From positions 12,679,971 through 12,743,970 of the forward strand of contig CM018690.1 in assembly GCA_009363875.1 (NCBI GenBank): a stretch of DNA of 64,000 bases. Reading direction: 5' to 3'. The notes beneath the pieces are model-generated. The model saw only the letters and a list, made by a program, of their open reading frames with translations, was not told the origin of the DNA and did no database searches. The position numbers and the translations under genes were made by a program. Positions 33,761 to 46,082 of this stretch are shown in pieces. Source of the DNA: Mikania micrantha. Lineage: Eukaryota > Streptophyta > Magnoliopsida > Asterales > Asteraceae. Every line of letters begins with the position of its first letter. Positions within the stretch are counted from its first letter, which is position 1.

Positions 33761-36361
33761 TGTCACACCCCCAATTTTCAACTAACGGAATCATACCGTT
33801 TGGGACGTGACAAACCAGGATCTCAGATCATTAGACATAACGAAGACCTCTATATGATATTCAAACATACTTTGGTCTAAAACTGTAATATCAAAGTTTC
33901 AATGTTTGCGGAAGCGTTTTAAAAACCAATAACAAAACGTAACGGTTTGAAAATGTAAAGTACAAATCCAATAACATTCAATGTCTTAATTGATCAAAGC
34001 CAAAACACTTGAACTGAAATGTATGCATGAGACTCAACATCCTAGTCCCTGCTTGTCCTTGCTTGTGCCTTAGTGTCCTGAGAAAACATGTAAATCAAGT
34101 CAACACAAAGGTTGGTGCATACACAGGTTTAAGCATTCACAAATGTATGAAACCACAGTTTGAATATAAAGTTTACAGATAACATAATCACACGTTGCAT
34201 AGTCATGATAGCTAGTCATTGTACTATTTACATAAGTGATCGACACCGAAGCTGACTGTTGTTGCAATGTTTGATAGCCTTTTCCCTATTGTCTAGCATA
34301 AACAATAGTAATGTGTGTTTGGTCAGTTAAACACCTGCGTAGATCCCATTTACCAAGTGAGGTTTGTCAAACCCAATAGATCTATCTTCAACTACCACGC
34401 TTTGCACTCCGGCAAACTAAACGGTTCGATAATGTAGGCTTTGTAATGCTATGTTTGCACTTATAGTAAACAGCTAACTCATGCAAGTGATATGTATCTA
34501 AAAGTGTTTGTTGCACATGTTTTCTCCCCCAAAACAGTTAAAATAAGAAAGGGGCCGTGTACGCACCTTTGATAGTAATGGAATGATCAAACACACAAGA
34601 AATCGCGTAAACTGTCTTCTACGAGAAATCTGTGTTTCAACAATAATCGTTGTGTTATTCGGGATATCGCTTGTGTTTGAAATCACATACGTGTCATCAC
34701 ACGTATGTTAGATTGTTAGAAACGTATATACGTAAGTACGTGTGACTTTAAAATCATTTAATTAATTCATATAACCGTATACGAGTTTATTTAAATACGC
34801 GTAATTATACGCGATTACATTTTCGGGTTAAAATATAACTTTTATTATTTTATTTTGTTCGGGATCTCGTTACGGTTCCAACGCAACTCGAACGGGTCGA
34901 ATCGGACTTAAAATGAATAAATTATGATTTAAAAACCAAAATTTGGTTTATTTGTGCAAAACCGGTAGACCCGGATTCGAACCCGCGTCCCCCCGGACCA
35001 CAAGCACACCTCCGACCAGCTCATCTACCCTTGGTTTCACAACAGCCCATTCGTTTAAATCCTTTTAACCTACAACCCAAGACCTTCCCTTTTGTTTACA
35101 CTTGATCGAACCAAATCCCCCTCCTAGTTGGCCCCTGATTCGAATCCCATCGAACCCAAAACCATAGGGTTTTCATTAATCCTAGGATTTCGACTCTTTC
35201 TGTACAAGTAATTTGATTCATGCGATCGTTTAACTCAAAAATCCCCAAAAGATTTAATCCGAAAAACCCTAATACTTGAACTAATGTAATTCACTATGCT
35301 TCGATGAAATTGACAAAGGGTTTTTATTAGAAATAGTATTCTGAAACTCTCTGTGATGTTTAATTTCAGTTTCATGTCCATTAGAGTAGAAATCCCCAAA
35401 TCGTTTTAATATGATGAACCCTAGAATTCGAGATCATCAAATTAGATATTGTTTGATGAAATTGACTTATGGTTTTCATTACACACATGATTCCGAAAGT
35501 TTCTGTGTGATTTAACCTAATTCTTAAATGCGTTTGAATCAAAACCCCCAAATTTCTTTAAGTGATGAACCCTAGAAATCGTTTTTGAATAATTCGTTGT
35601 TGTTTGCTACAATTAACATAGAGATTATGTTAATCGGCCTCTTCTGAAACTGTTGATGCTGTTTAATTTGATTTTTAAGTTCGATTGTTTATAAACCCCC
35701 AAAACGTTCTTGATAAGGAACCCTAGAACTAGAGTTCATTCAATTTGATGTTTATAAACGAAATTGGCTTAGGGTAAATCTTAGTCGGCCTGTTTAGGAT
35801 GTTTAGGTATGAGTTTTTACCTGATTTGATTCCAAATTGTTGTAGTTTGACTTGTAGTCTTGATTTCGACCACTTCCCGATCGAGTTCCTCTCTTCGAGC
35901 TTCTTGGAATCGAATTGTTTAGTGGGATAGTCTCTAAAGATGCCGATTTAGGTTTCTGGAACATCAATTTGATGATTTGTTGTCGAATTATACCGATTTA
36001 CTATGGGAGGTATACGGTCTCGCTTTAACTCGACATTAACACGCCTTAAATCGTACATTATGATGTTAATTGTGATGATAACTGACCATTATCATTAATA
36101 TGAGTTATTAGGATGATTAATTCGATTAATCATGGCCATTTACTATGAATTTCAAATCCATTTGACTCTTATATCCGAATTTTGACTTATGGAAGTCAAA
36201 ATTGGTTATTTTACCTCTTTACAAGTCAAATTCTTGTAAATTAGATATCTTTTAACTCACTTGGATTAATTAACCACCTTCTGGTTAAGTTTTGTTTGAT
36301 TCTGGATCGATTCTGTCAAATTCTGATTAACGGGGTTAATCTGAAATGCCGGATTGTCACA
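33761..36361 (-). mobile_element. Element B LTR 2 (shared middle LTR)
   Basis: 2601 bp. It serves as 5' LTR of copy 1 and 3' LTR of copy 2. It resembles LTR 3 up to about 35996 and LTR 1 from 36031 to 36176, the pattern expected of a crossover product. A tRNA-like block lies at 34962-35031. Confidence 0.93.
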
Positions 36362-37032
36362 TCATCCCCTTGTTGAAGGAATTTTCGTCCCGAAAATTGC
36401 TTAGTGTTACTTGTGAGTTTAGATTGTGCGTGTTGGTGTGATGTCTGATCATTCTGTGTGCTTGTGTATACTCACACACAAGGTTCAATGTTTGTAACAT
36501 CACACCTAAGTGTGATCGTTCTATGTAACGGTTTGCGTGCACACTAGTTAGTACACCTAACTGTGAATGTTTGTGTTTGATCATACTGTTCTGTGTAACC
36601 TTGCACCTAGCAACATGTTTGTAATTGTTTGAACTATGTAGTCTCACACATAGCAAATGTTTGGATGTAGTCGACAAAATAGAAACTTCCAAAATTCATG
36701 CGTACCTGTAAATTCACGAGTACATGGGCCCCTGTATTCGTCAATTTACCTTACACAATTATTCTGGTTCCTTCTATATGTAATCCCACCCTTGTTTAAC
36801 CGATCATGATTGTACCACCATGAAATGTAGTACATCAAATGTAATGTTTGAAATGTAATACCTTGTTTGAAATCAATCATGTATGTACTACTATGAAATG
36901 TTTGTGTTTGCATTCTGCAAAGCTGGTGTTCAACCCAGTTGTTTATACTAAAATCAATAGTATGAGGTGTTTGTGCTTACAGTTAGAGTGTGAAACATCA
37001 TCCCCTTGTTGAAGGAAATTTCGTCCCGAAAT
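36362..37032 (-). other. Element B copy 2 3' untranslated region
   Basis: As in copy 1: purine tract and hairpin at the LTR (36362-36398) and a second hairpin/purine set at 36998-37034. Confidence 0.7.
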
Positions 37033-37333
37033 TTAACGTGTCTTCACAGTGTTTGCAGTTGTTGTTTTGAATAGATGAGGATACTTCTTCATCATTTGAT
37101 CTTCCCTTTCCCATGTGAATGCAGGACCACGTCTTGAATTCCACCGAACTTTGACTATCGGAATCTTGCTTTGTTTGAGCTGGTTGACCTCTCGGTCTAT
37201 GATTTCAACTGGTTCCTCGATGAATCGTAACTGTTCGTCCACTTGTATTTCTTCAAGTGGTACTACCAATGTCTTATCAGAAAGACATTTCTTTAAGTTC
37301 GATACGTGAAAGACAGCATGAACTCCGCTGAGT
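37033..37333 (-). pseudogene. B copy 2: chromodomain-like tail
   Basis: Same product and same upstream frameshift/GPY-F deletion as copy 1; no difference seen in the 78-codon frame. Confidence 0.75.
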
Positions 37334-37924
37334 TCATCCTGGGCTAAGCTTCCCGCGCTTGCCGACTCGTATCACACCTTTCCAAGGTGATACTTTAAGA
37401 AGAACTCGGTCTCCTACTTGAAATTCCAATGGCTTGCGACTTTTGTCAGCGTAACTCTTCTGTCGATCCCGAGCCGCTGCCATACGGTTCCGGATTTGAA
37501 CTATTTTCTCTGTCGTTTCAAGTACTAGTTCAGGACCTGTAATCTGACTGTCACCAATTTCAGCCCAACAAACTGGTGAACGACATTTGCGACTATACAA
37601 AGCTTCAAACGGTGCTGCCTGAATACTTGTATGATAACTATTGTTGTAAGAGAATTTCACTAACGGTAAGCGATTTTCCCAACTATCACCAAAATCAATT
37701 TCACAGGCTCGTAACATATCCTCGAGCGTTTGAATCGTACGTTCACTTTGACCGTCGGTCTGTGGATGATATGCGGTACTAATATCCAAACGAGTTCCCA
37801 ATGACTTATGGAGTGATTTCCAAAAGTTGGAAGTAAATCGGGCATTCCGATCTGATATGGTGGAAATTGGCACGCCATGTCGTGCTACCACTTCCTTGAT
37901 GTAAACGCGAGTCAGTTTCTCCAT
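37334..37924 (-). pseudogene. B copy 2: integrase core fragment
   Basis: 196 codons as in copy 1 with a few substitutions (for example LVEFSYNNN to LVKFSYNNS, ALYGRK to ALYSRK, LEKTEK to LETTEK). Carries the same truncation after GKLSP. Confidence 0.85.
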
Positions 37925-37994
37925 CTTGTCGGTTTCCTTGATTGCTAAGAAATGTGCAGATTTCGTTTATCGATCGACGATTACTCATATCGTA

Positions 37995-38243
37995 TTACAA
38001 CCACTCGGTGTACGGGTAACTTAGTAATGAAGTCCATCGAAATCTGTTCCCATTTCCACATCGGTATTTCTGATATTCAACTTTGACTTTCGAACAAGTC
38101 AAACATTTGCTAACATACTTAGCAATGTCGGCTTTCATGTGAGACCACCAATACAGTGCCTTCAAGTCATGATACATCTTGTCTGATCCCGGATGGACTG
38201 AATATCTGGACTTGTGCGCTTCATCCATCACGAATTCCTTCAA
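37995..38243 (-). pseudogene. B copy 2: integrase zinc-binding fragment
   Basis: Same as copy 1 except WWSDMK to WWSHMK. Shares the frameshift after KVEYQK. Confidence 0.85.
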
Positions 38244-38292
38244 ACCACCATACGAAGGTATTCACAGTCGATTAATGAAATAACGAATTCCA

Positions 38293-38979
38293 TCAGACTT
38301 GACATCCCATTGTGTTTCCATTTCCCTGTAAGGATTCATGTACCAAATTATCCTTTTCTAAGGCTTCCAGCTGAGCACTGCGTACCTTGTCAGGTAAGTC
38401 AGTATCTATCGTCATCATAAGTGCGCGAACCCGTCTTGTTGATGTGTCTTTTCTGCTTAAAGCATCAGCTACCACATTAGCCTTTCCCGATTGATACTTG
38501 ATTGCGCATTCGTAATTGTTCAACAACTCGACCCACCGTCGCTGTCTCATATTGAGTTCCTTCTGATCAAAGATATGTTGCAAAGTCTTGTGATCAATGT
38601 AAATAATACACTTGGTTCCATATAAATAATGCCTCCAAGTCTTCAAAGCAAAAACTACTGCTCCTAATTCCAAGTCGTGAGTAGTGTAATTCTTTTCGTG
38701 TGGTCTCAGTTGCCTTGAAGAAGCATAAGCAATCACTTTATCACGCTGCATCAACACACATCTCAAACCCTGTGCAGATGCGTCACAATACACCACAAAG
38801 TCTTCTGTTCCTTCCGGTAAGGACAGAATCGGTGCACTGCAGAGTTTCTGTTTCAATAACTGGAATGCAGCTTCTTGTTTATCCGTCCAGTTATACTTCT
38901 TTCCTTTGTGAGTAAGAGTCGTAAGTGGTTGAGCGATCTTTGAGAATCCCTCAATGAATCGTTGGTAATAACCCGCCAA
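38293..38979 (-). pseudogene. B copy 2: RNase H domain fragment
   Basis: Same as copy 1 apart from one visible change (RVHALM to RVRALM). Same terminal lesion. Confidence 0.85.
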
Positions 38980-38991
38980 ACCAAGGAATTG

Positions 38992-39648
38992 TCATACCTC
39001 AGTAGGGGTCTTTGGAGCTTCCCAGGTCTTAATCACTTCAATTTTCGCTGGATCAGCATGTATGCCCTTTTCATTGACTATATGACCCAAGAATTGTACT
39101 TCTCGCATCCAGAAGTCACATTTCGAGAACTTAGCGTACAGTTGTTCTTGTTTCAATAACTCTAGCAGCCATCGGAGATGTTCAGCATGCTCCTCCTCAG
39201 TCTGAGAATAGATGAGAATGTCATCAATGAAAACTATGACAAACTTGTCAAGATAAGGTTTACAAACACGATTCATGAGATCCATGAATACAGCTGGAGT
39301 GTTTGTCAACCCAAATGGCATGACCAAGAATTCGTAATGGTCATCGCGCGTCCTGAATGCTGTCTTCGGAATATCTTCTTCTTGAAATCTGAGTTGATGA
39401 TAACCCGACCTGAGATCAATATTCGAGTAGTAACTCGAACCTTGCAACTGATCAAACAGATCGTCAATTCTAGGTAACGGATACCGGTTTTTGATAGTAA
39501 CCTTGTTAAGTTCCCGGTAATCGATGCACATACGGAAAGTCCCGTCCTTTTTCTTAACAAATAAGACTGGAGCTCCCCACGGTGAAAAACTAGGTCGTAT
39601 AAAACCCTTATCCAACAAATCTTGCAGTTGTGTAGATAACTCTTGCAT
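38992..39648 (-). pseudogene. B copy 2: reverse transcriptase fragment
   Basis: Same as copy 1 with LQELLDK to LQDLLDK and TNAPAV to TNTPAV. Catalytic FIDD retained; same flanking TGA stops. Confidence 0.88.
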
Positions 39649-39990
39649 CTCTGATGGTGCAAGTCGATAAGGCGCCCTAGCTATCGGTGCTGCGTCTGGT
39701 GTAAGGTCAATTCAAAATTCCACTTGTCTGATAGGTGGTAATCCCGGTAAGTCTTCTGGGAATACTTCAGGAAATTCACAAACTACTGGGATGTCTTCTA
39801 TCTTCTTCTCAACTACCGGCTTCTCAGTTATAAGTGCTATAACTGCCGTATGACCTTTACGCAGACATTTGTGTGCTTTCATACAAGATATGAGACGCAG
39901 TGGCGTACTGCTCTTCTCACCTTGTACATACAGTGTCTCTCCATGCGAAAGCGGTATACGAACGATCTTTTAATGGCATACTATTTCAGC

Positions 39991-40272
39991 CTAGTGTTTG
40001 AACAACCAGTCCATGTCATGTGTTTGACCCATCAAGTCAAGAACACACCCTTTAGGAATATGGTTTACAACAACTAGCTTATCATCAGCTAGTTCTATAG
40101 TGTATGGGTTTTCTAAAGCAGTAGGACTAATACTTAGCAATTCACAAGATTTGCTAGATACAAAACCCCGATCTGCACCGGTGTCAAATAGCATAGAGGC
40201 AGATTGATAATTCAAGAGAAACGTACCCGTAACGACGTTGGGATCTTCCCGTGCCTGACGTCCTCCAATCAC
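39991..40272 (-). pseudogene. B copy 2: aspartic protease fragment
   Basis: Same DTGA protease piece as copy 1 with LNYHSAS to LNYQSAS; same flap deletion. Confidence 0.82.
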
Positions 40273-41206
40273 AAAAGCCCTGTTCTAGCAACATTTGTGT
40301 TGTTATTGCTGTTTCCTTTTGTAGTTATGTCATTAGCCCTTCTTTTCTTGAGTTGTGGGCACTTCTTCTTGAAATGTCCAGGTATGCCACACTCAAAACA
40401 TCCTTTCTGTGTGATGCTACGGTCGAGTGGGCTTGCCTGCAGTTCCCCTCGACAGTCTTTTGCTACGTGACCCATCTTTCTGCATCGCTGACATCGGTAC
40501 TTGTCACATTGATTCCTAAAGTGATGGAATCCACATTTGTTGCACTTTGGGTTTTTACCAATATACCCTCCCGATGACTGTTGGTTATTGTTTGGATTGT
40601 GATGGGTCTTGTTGGATTCCTGCTTGCGGTTCTGCTGAAATGACTGCTGAGTGAAATTCTTGGAATCAATGCTATCCCATTTTCTTTTATGGTCTCCCAC
40701 CTTAGCTGCTACTGTTCGTTTAGGTAATGTTCCCCGTTGCATCGCTTGAGCAGTCAGTTGGTGTGCCAGTCGAACAACTTGTTGTATGGTAATAGGATTT
40801 GCAGATATGATCAATTTTCGGACCTGAGATACCAGTCCTCCAAAGTACCAATAGCATATCTGACCTTGTTTTCTTCCGGACAATTGCACATCTCAAACAC
40901 CGATTCTGACTGTTCAATCCATCGAAGAAGTCCAATGGCTCCTTCCGATCCTTTGAAATTACGTGGTTTACAGTCCAAGAATGTCTTGAACGTGCACACT
41001 TGTGGGTTTATCAGTCCCCCCGTTGGATCATGTGGTCCTGTTTGGTATGTTTGCGTATAGTTTGCGATTGTCTCGGTAATTCGAGTGTTAATAAGTGCCT
41101 CAACTTCCGTTGCGGTCATGTTAATGTTTCCTCCAACCATGATCTTCCTATTTACAAATATACATGATGAGACTACACCCATCGCATAATCATCACTCAT
41201 GCACAA
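40269..41206 (-). pseudogene. B copy 2: gag with 264-bp deletion
   Basis: It retains the gag N-terminus (SEGAIGLLRWIEQSESVFEM) and the three zinc knuckles. It lacks the 264 bp that in copy 1 encode GSALTWWNS to ARLLPHRAT (deletion point about 40837-40843, at a CCTCCAA repeat). The loss removes most of the recognisable retrotransposon gag domain. Confidence 0.85.
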
Positions 41207-41378
41207 AGTAAATGTAACACATTACCATAGCCATTAAGGTAACAATTCTTAATCATTTATGATAAACTAGTGCTTACAATTGTTTGTCAAAGAGATGCAA
41301 AACAACTAAACACGAAATCTACTTTTATGAGTACAACCCACTCATATAAGTTTGTTAATTAGAAAGTAAATGAAATAA

Positions 41379-42083
41379 CTAGATTCCATCGTTTGGTTGA
41401 TCAACGGTTGATGATGAATCTTCCAGTTCTGCTGGACCAGTCACTACACCATGCTGGTAACGCATATGCCCAGTGATGAGGGTCATGGCCTCCCCAGCCA
41501 AATCTCTCACTATATTGGCTTCAATCGCCGCTGCACCAGCCCGTGCATTGGCTTCCTCAGCCCTTGCCTCGGCTGCAGCTACACGTAACTCAGTAGTTTC
41601 TAGTCGTGCAGTGAGTTCGAGGATCGTCCCTCGCATCATCCAGATCGTTTCCACCAAATTTTCCTGTGCCTCATTAATCCTATCCAACTCCCCAGTGAGG
41701 TTATCCCACATCTGTGTCAGCCAGTTGTTATTCTTAAGCAACTCTGTGATCATCCCTGCTATTTCCCGCATGTTGCGGATTTCACGCTCCATGCGTGCAA
41801 CAAAAGCAGCAAATGCCTGTTCTAGTGGATATCCAAGAGTAGGTAACGTCCAAAGGCTATTAGCAGTGTTGGCAGTTGGTGGTGGTGGCACTCGTTCTTC
41901 ACGCACCCAGCTGCGTATGAGGTCAGGAAACCATTGCCAATATTGGTTGTTCCCCCTCTGTCGAACATGTGTTTCCTCCCCACAGTGGATTGTATCATCC
42001 ACTGGTTCGATCCTCCTTGTCATGATGTCTGACAATGCCACAACTTGTTCCTCAGTGCGAATAGGTGTAGATGATGATGTCAT
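41379..42083 (-). CDS. B copy 2: extra ORF upstream of gag, coiled coil
   Basis: 234 codons matching the copy 1 ORF with two visible substitutions (TELLENN to TELLKNN, LDRTNEA to LDRINEA) and no stop. It lies 172 bp from the gag frame and about 120 bp from the primer site. Coiled coil predicted for about residues 140-190. No known family. That it stays open while gag-pol is broken may reflect constraint, or simply short length and recent duplication. Confidence 0.6.
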   Translation of the reverse strand: MTSSSTPIRTEEQVVALSDIMTRRIEPVDDTIHCGEETHVRQRGNNQYWQWFPDLIRSWVREERVPPPPTANTANSLWTLPTLGYPLEQAFAAFVARMEREIRNMREIAGMITELLKNNNWLTQMWDNLTGELDRINEAQENLVETIWMMRGTILELTARLETTELRVAAAEARAEEANARAGAAAIEANIVRDLAGEAMTLITGHMRYQHGVVTGPAELEDSSSTVDQPNDGI

Positions 42084-42200
42084 GTCTGTTACATAATGCC
42101 ATATGTAAGTGCATACAAACTATTGTGTAAGCAAGTGTCTAATGTCTAACAGTTATAGTCTAAGTCTACAAAATGCAAACCTAGTTCGCTATAACCAATG

Positions 42201-42212
42201 TCTCTGATACCA
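42201..42212 (-). other. Primer-binding site of B copy 2
   Basis: TGGTATCAGAGA on the minus strand, 3 bases inside LTR 3. Initiator-Met tRNA type. Confidence 0.85.
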
Positions 42213-42215
42213 ATC

Positions 42216-44816
42216 TGTCACACCCCCAATTTTCAACTAACGGAATCATACCGTTTGGGACGTGACAAACCAGGATCTCAGATCATTAGACATAACGAAG
42301 ACCTCTATATGATATTCAAACATACTTTGGTCTAAAACTGTAATATCAAAGTTTCAATGTTTGCGGAAGCGTTTTAAAAACCAATAACAAAACGTAACGG
42401 TTTGAAAATGTAAAGTACAAATCCAATAACATTCAATGTCTTAATTGATCAAAGCCAAAACACTTGAACTGAAATGTATGCATGAGACTCAACATCCTAG
42501 TCCCTGCTTGTCCTTGCTTGTGCCTTAGTGTCCTGAGAAAACATGTAAATCAAGTCAACACAAAGGTTGGTGCATACACAGGTTTAAGCATTCACAAATG
42601 TATGAAACCACAGTTTGAATATAAAGTTTACAGATAACATAATCACACGTTGCATAGTCATGATAGCTAGTCATTGTACTATTTACATAAGTGATCGACA
42701 CCGAAGCTGACTGTTGTTGCAATGTTTGATAGCCTTTTCCCTATTGTCTAGCATAAACAATAGTAATGTGTGTTTGGTCAGTTAAACACCTGCGTAGATC
42801 CCATCTACCAAGTGAGGTTTGTCAAACCCAATAGATCTATCTTCAACTACCACGCTTTGCACTCCGGCAAACTAAACGGTTCGATAATGTAGGCTTTGTA
42901 ATGCTATGTTTGCACTTATAGTAAACAGCTAACTCATGCAAGTGATATGTATCTAAAAGTGTTTGTTGCACATGTTTTCTCCCCCAAAACAGTTAAAATA
43001 AGAAAGGGGCCGTGTACGCACCTTTGATAGTAATGGAATGATCAAACACACAAGAAATCGCGTAAACTGTCTTCTACGAGAAATCTGTGTTTCAACAATA
43101 ATCGTTGTGTTATTCGGGATATCGCTTGTGTTTGAAATCACATACGTGTCATCACACGTATGTTAGATTGTTAGAAACGTATATACGTAAGTACGTGTGA
43201 CTTTAAAATCATTTAATTAATTCATATAACCGTATACGAGTTTATTTAAATACGCGTAATTATACGCGATTACATTTTCGGGTTAAAATATAACTTTTAT
43301 TATTTTATTTTGTTCGGGATCTCGTTACGGTTCCAACGCAACTCGAACGGGTCGAATCGGACTTAAAATGAATAAATTATGATTTAAAAACCAAAATTTG
43401 GTTTATTTGTGCAAAACCGGTAGACCCGGATTCGAACCCGCGTCCCCCCGGACCACAAGCACACCTCCGACCAGCTCATCTACCCTTGGTTTCACAACAG
43501 CCCATTCGTTTAAATCCTTTTAACCTACAACCCAAGACCTTCCCTTTTGTTTACACTTGATCGAACCAAATCCCCCTCCTAGTTGGCCCCTGATTCGAAT
43601 CCCATCGAACCCAAAACCATAGGGTTTTCATTAATCCTAGGATTTCGACTCTTTCTGTACAAGTAATTTGATTCATGCGATCGTTTAACTCAAAAATCCC
43701 CAAAAGATTTAATCCGAAAAACCCTAATACTTGAACTAATGTAATTCACTATGCTTCGATGAAATTGACAAAGGGTTTTTATTAGAAATAGTATTCTGAA
43801 ACTCTCTGTGATGTTTAATTTCAGTTTCATGTCCATTAGAGTAGAAATCCCCAAATCGTTTTAATATGATGAACCCTAGAATTCGAGATCATCAAATTAG
43901 ATATTGTTTGATGAAATTGACTTATGGTTTTCATTACACACATGATTCCGAAAGTTTCTGTGTGATTTAACCTAATTCTTAAATGCGTTTGAATCAAAAC
44001 CCCCAAATTTCTTTAAGTGATGAACCCTAGAAATCGTTTTTGAATAATTCGTTGTTGTTTGCTACAATTAACATAGAGATTATGTTAATCGGCCTCTTCT
44101 GAAACTGTTGATGCTGTTTAATTTGATTTTTAAGTTCGATTGTTTATAAACCCCCAAAACGTTCTTGATAAGGAACCCTAGAACTAGAGTTCATTCAATT
44201 TGATGTTTATAAACGAAATTGGCTTAGGGTAAATCTTAGTCGGCCTGTTTAGGATGTTTAGGTATGAGTTTTTACCTGATTTGATTCCAAATTGTTGTAG
44301 TTTGACTTTTAGGCTTGATTTCGGCCACTTCCCGATCGAGTTCCTCTCTTCGAGCTTCTTGGAATCGAATTGTTTAGTGGGATAGTCTCTAAAGATGCCG
44401 ATTTAGGTTTCTGGAACATCAATTTGATGATTTGTTGTCGAATTATACCGATTTACTATGGGAGGTATACGGTCTCGCTTTAACTAGACATTAACACGCC
44501 TTAAATCGTACATTATGATGTTAATTGTGATGATAACTGACCATTATCATTAATATTAGTTATTAGGATGATTAATTCGATTAATCATGGCCATTTACTA
44601 TGAATTTCAAATCCATTTGACTCTTATATCTGAATTTTGACTTATGGAAGTCAAAATTGGTTATTTTACCTCTTTACAAGTCAAATTCTTGTAAATTAGA
44701 TATCTTTAAACTCACTTGGATTAATTAACCACCTTCTGGTTAAGTTTTGTTTGATTCTGGATCGATTCTGTCAAATTCTGATTAACGGGGTTAATCTGAA
44801 ATGCCGGATTGTCACA
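42216..44816 (-). mobile_element. Element B LTR 3 (5' LTR)
   Basis: 2601 bp, followed on the right by the AGAAA duplication. Contains a tRNA-like block at 43417-43486. Its last 124 bases (44693-44816) match 63791-63914 exactly, unlike LTR 1 and LTR 2, each of which differs at one site there. Confidence 0.93.
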
Positions 44817-44821
44817 AGAAA
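44817..44821. repeat. Right target-site duplication of element B (AGAAA)
   Basis: Pairs with 25037-25041. Confidence 0.9.
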
Positions 44822-45719
44822 GATCTAATCAGTAAACTAGAACATAAATAACTTATTAAATATAACTAAATGCAGAATCATCTCTGTACTATCAGTTTGG
44901 TGATACTCTGCTACATCTATACTACCAGGTGAGTTTCGTACAACCCCTTTATTTTTAATCTTTTATAAACATCGGGGAACTCTGTAAATTGTTGTCTGAA
45001 CATATGATATGCACCAATGATATCTGTGTGATTTCATTTGACTTTTGTGGGATTTCATGGGATTTTGCCTGTAGAACTGAACTCTATCATGGAACTAAAA
45101 GTCCTCATTCTTGAACTGTATCTAGTGAACCCATGTGTGGCCGAACAGAAAACATTGATAGTACTATTGGTTGACACCCCATTCGCTGGGAGGGTTGCAT
45201 CTCCCCTTGTGTGAATGTTTGTTATCTGTTTCCTGAACTTCTTAATGGTATGATAGACATTAAGACAATGAAGCACTAAGATATGTACCGACGGGTAATA
45301 TCTTGAGAACAGACTTGACGTCCGAATGGAACTAGATATGGGTCCCATGGTTATCCGGAACTGAACTTTTGAGAACATGCTTATCATATCATATTGTTTT
45401 AAATTGAACTGTCGATCTCACCAGCTGTGTGCTGACGTTTCAAACTCAAACCTTTTGCAGGTAAACAGTAATAATCGGTGAGGATGCACTCTTGGGATAT
45501 TTGCACTTATATAATTAATATTGTAATTAAATAAATATAGCTGTAATGTAATTGTGATTGCGACATCCTTGTAATGAGTTTACTTTAAGTTAATCTGTGT
45601 GCTTATGATATCGGTTCAAGTAAGTCACCCCTCACCTCGGAGACATCACCACTATGCTTCCGCAACCGGTTCGGTGACGTCAGACCAGACACGAGGTGAC
45701 GAGAGGTGGGGGTGTTACA
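44822..45719 (+). mobile_element. Element A 5' LTR, right part
   Basis: It resumes the A LTR after element B and ends GGGGGTGTTACA at 45719. It contains 'ctcaccagctgtgtgctgac', 'ttttgcaggtaaac' and a 'cttccgcaaccggttcggtgacgtcag' stretch typical of the R-U5 end. The 45055-45387 minus frame is spurious. Confidence 0.9.
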
Positions 45720-45722
45720 GGG

Positions 45723-45735
45723 TGGTATCAGAGCC
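45723..45735 (+). other. Primer-binding site of element A
   Basis: TGGTATCAGAGCC, complementary to initiator-Met tRNA, 3 bases after the LTR end. Confidence 0.93.
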
Positions 45736-46082
45736 ACAGGTTATAGAGAATTAGGTTGACTTAGAAACCTAGACTATAACCATAGGCTCGAATAGTAACA
45801 CATAGAGCACCGAACATAACAAATGAACAACACTTGTTTTGAATGAAGCCAGAATAATCAGGTGGTACAAATTCCAGTTATGAGTGGCCAGCATAACTGA
45901 AATTTGCAACACGTGTGCATTTTAGTTTAATTTAATCCAAGCAGAACATTAATAACTATAAAGACGAATAGTTGTTCTGAGATAGGGAGAAGCATCATAT
46001 CATATCATGTTCATGTTTATGTTAAATATTGTTATTTAATATTTACTTCATGATACTGATTAGAGATTTTGATTGTACAGCG

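Larger units (their letters stand above)
25042..44816 (-). mobile_element. Element B: tandem LTR-int-LTR-int-LTR gypsy array
   Basis: Three LTRs of exactly 2601 bp enclose two internal regions (27643-33760, 6118 bp; 36362-42215, 5854 bp) in one orientation. Only one pair of AGAAA duplications flanks the whole. The two internal regions share the same inactivating lesions and differ at about 15 sites plus a 264-bp deletion. This indicates one insertion later duplicated by LTR-LTR unequal recombination. Each internal region runs, on the minus strand, primer site, extra ORF, gag, protease, RT, RNase H, integrase, chromodomain-like tail. Related to element A by protein sequence. Not autonomous. 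Confidence 0.93.
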
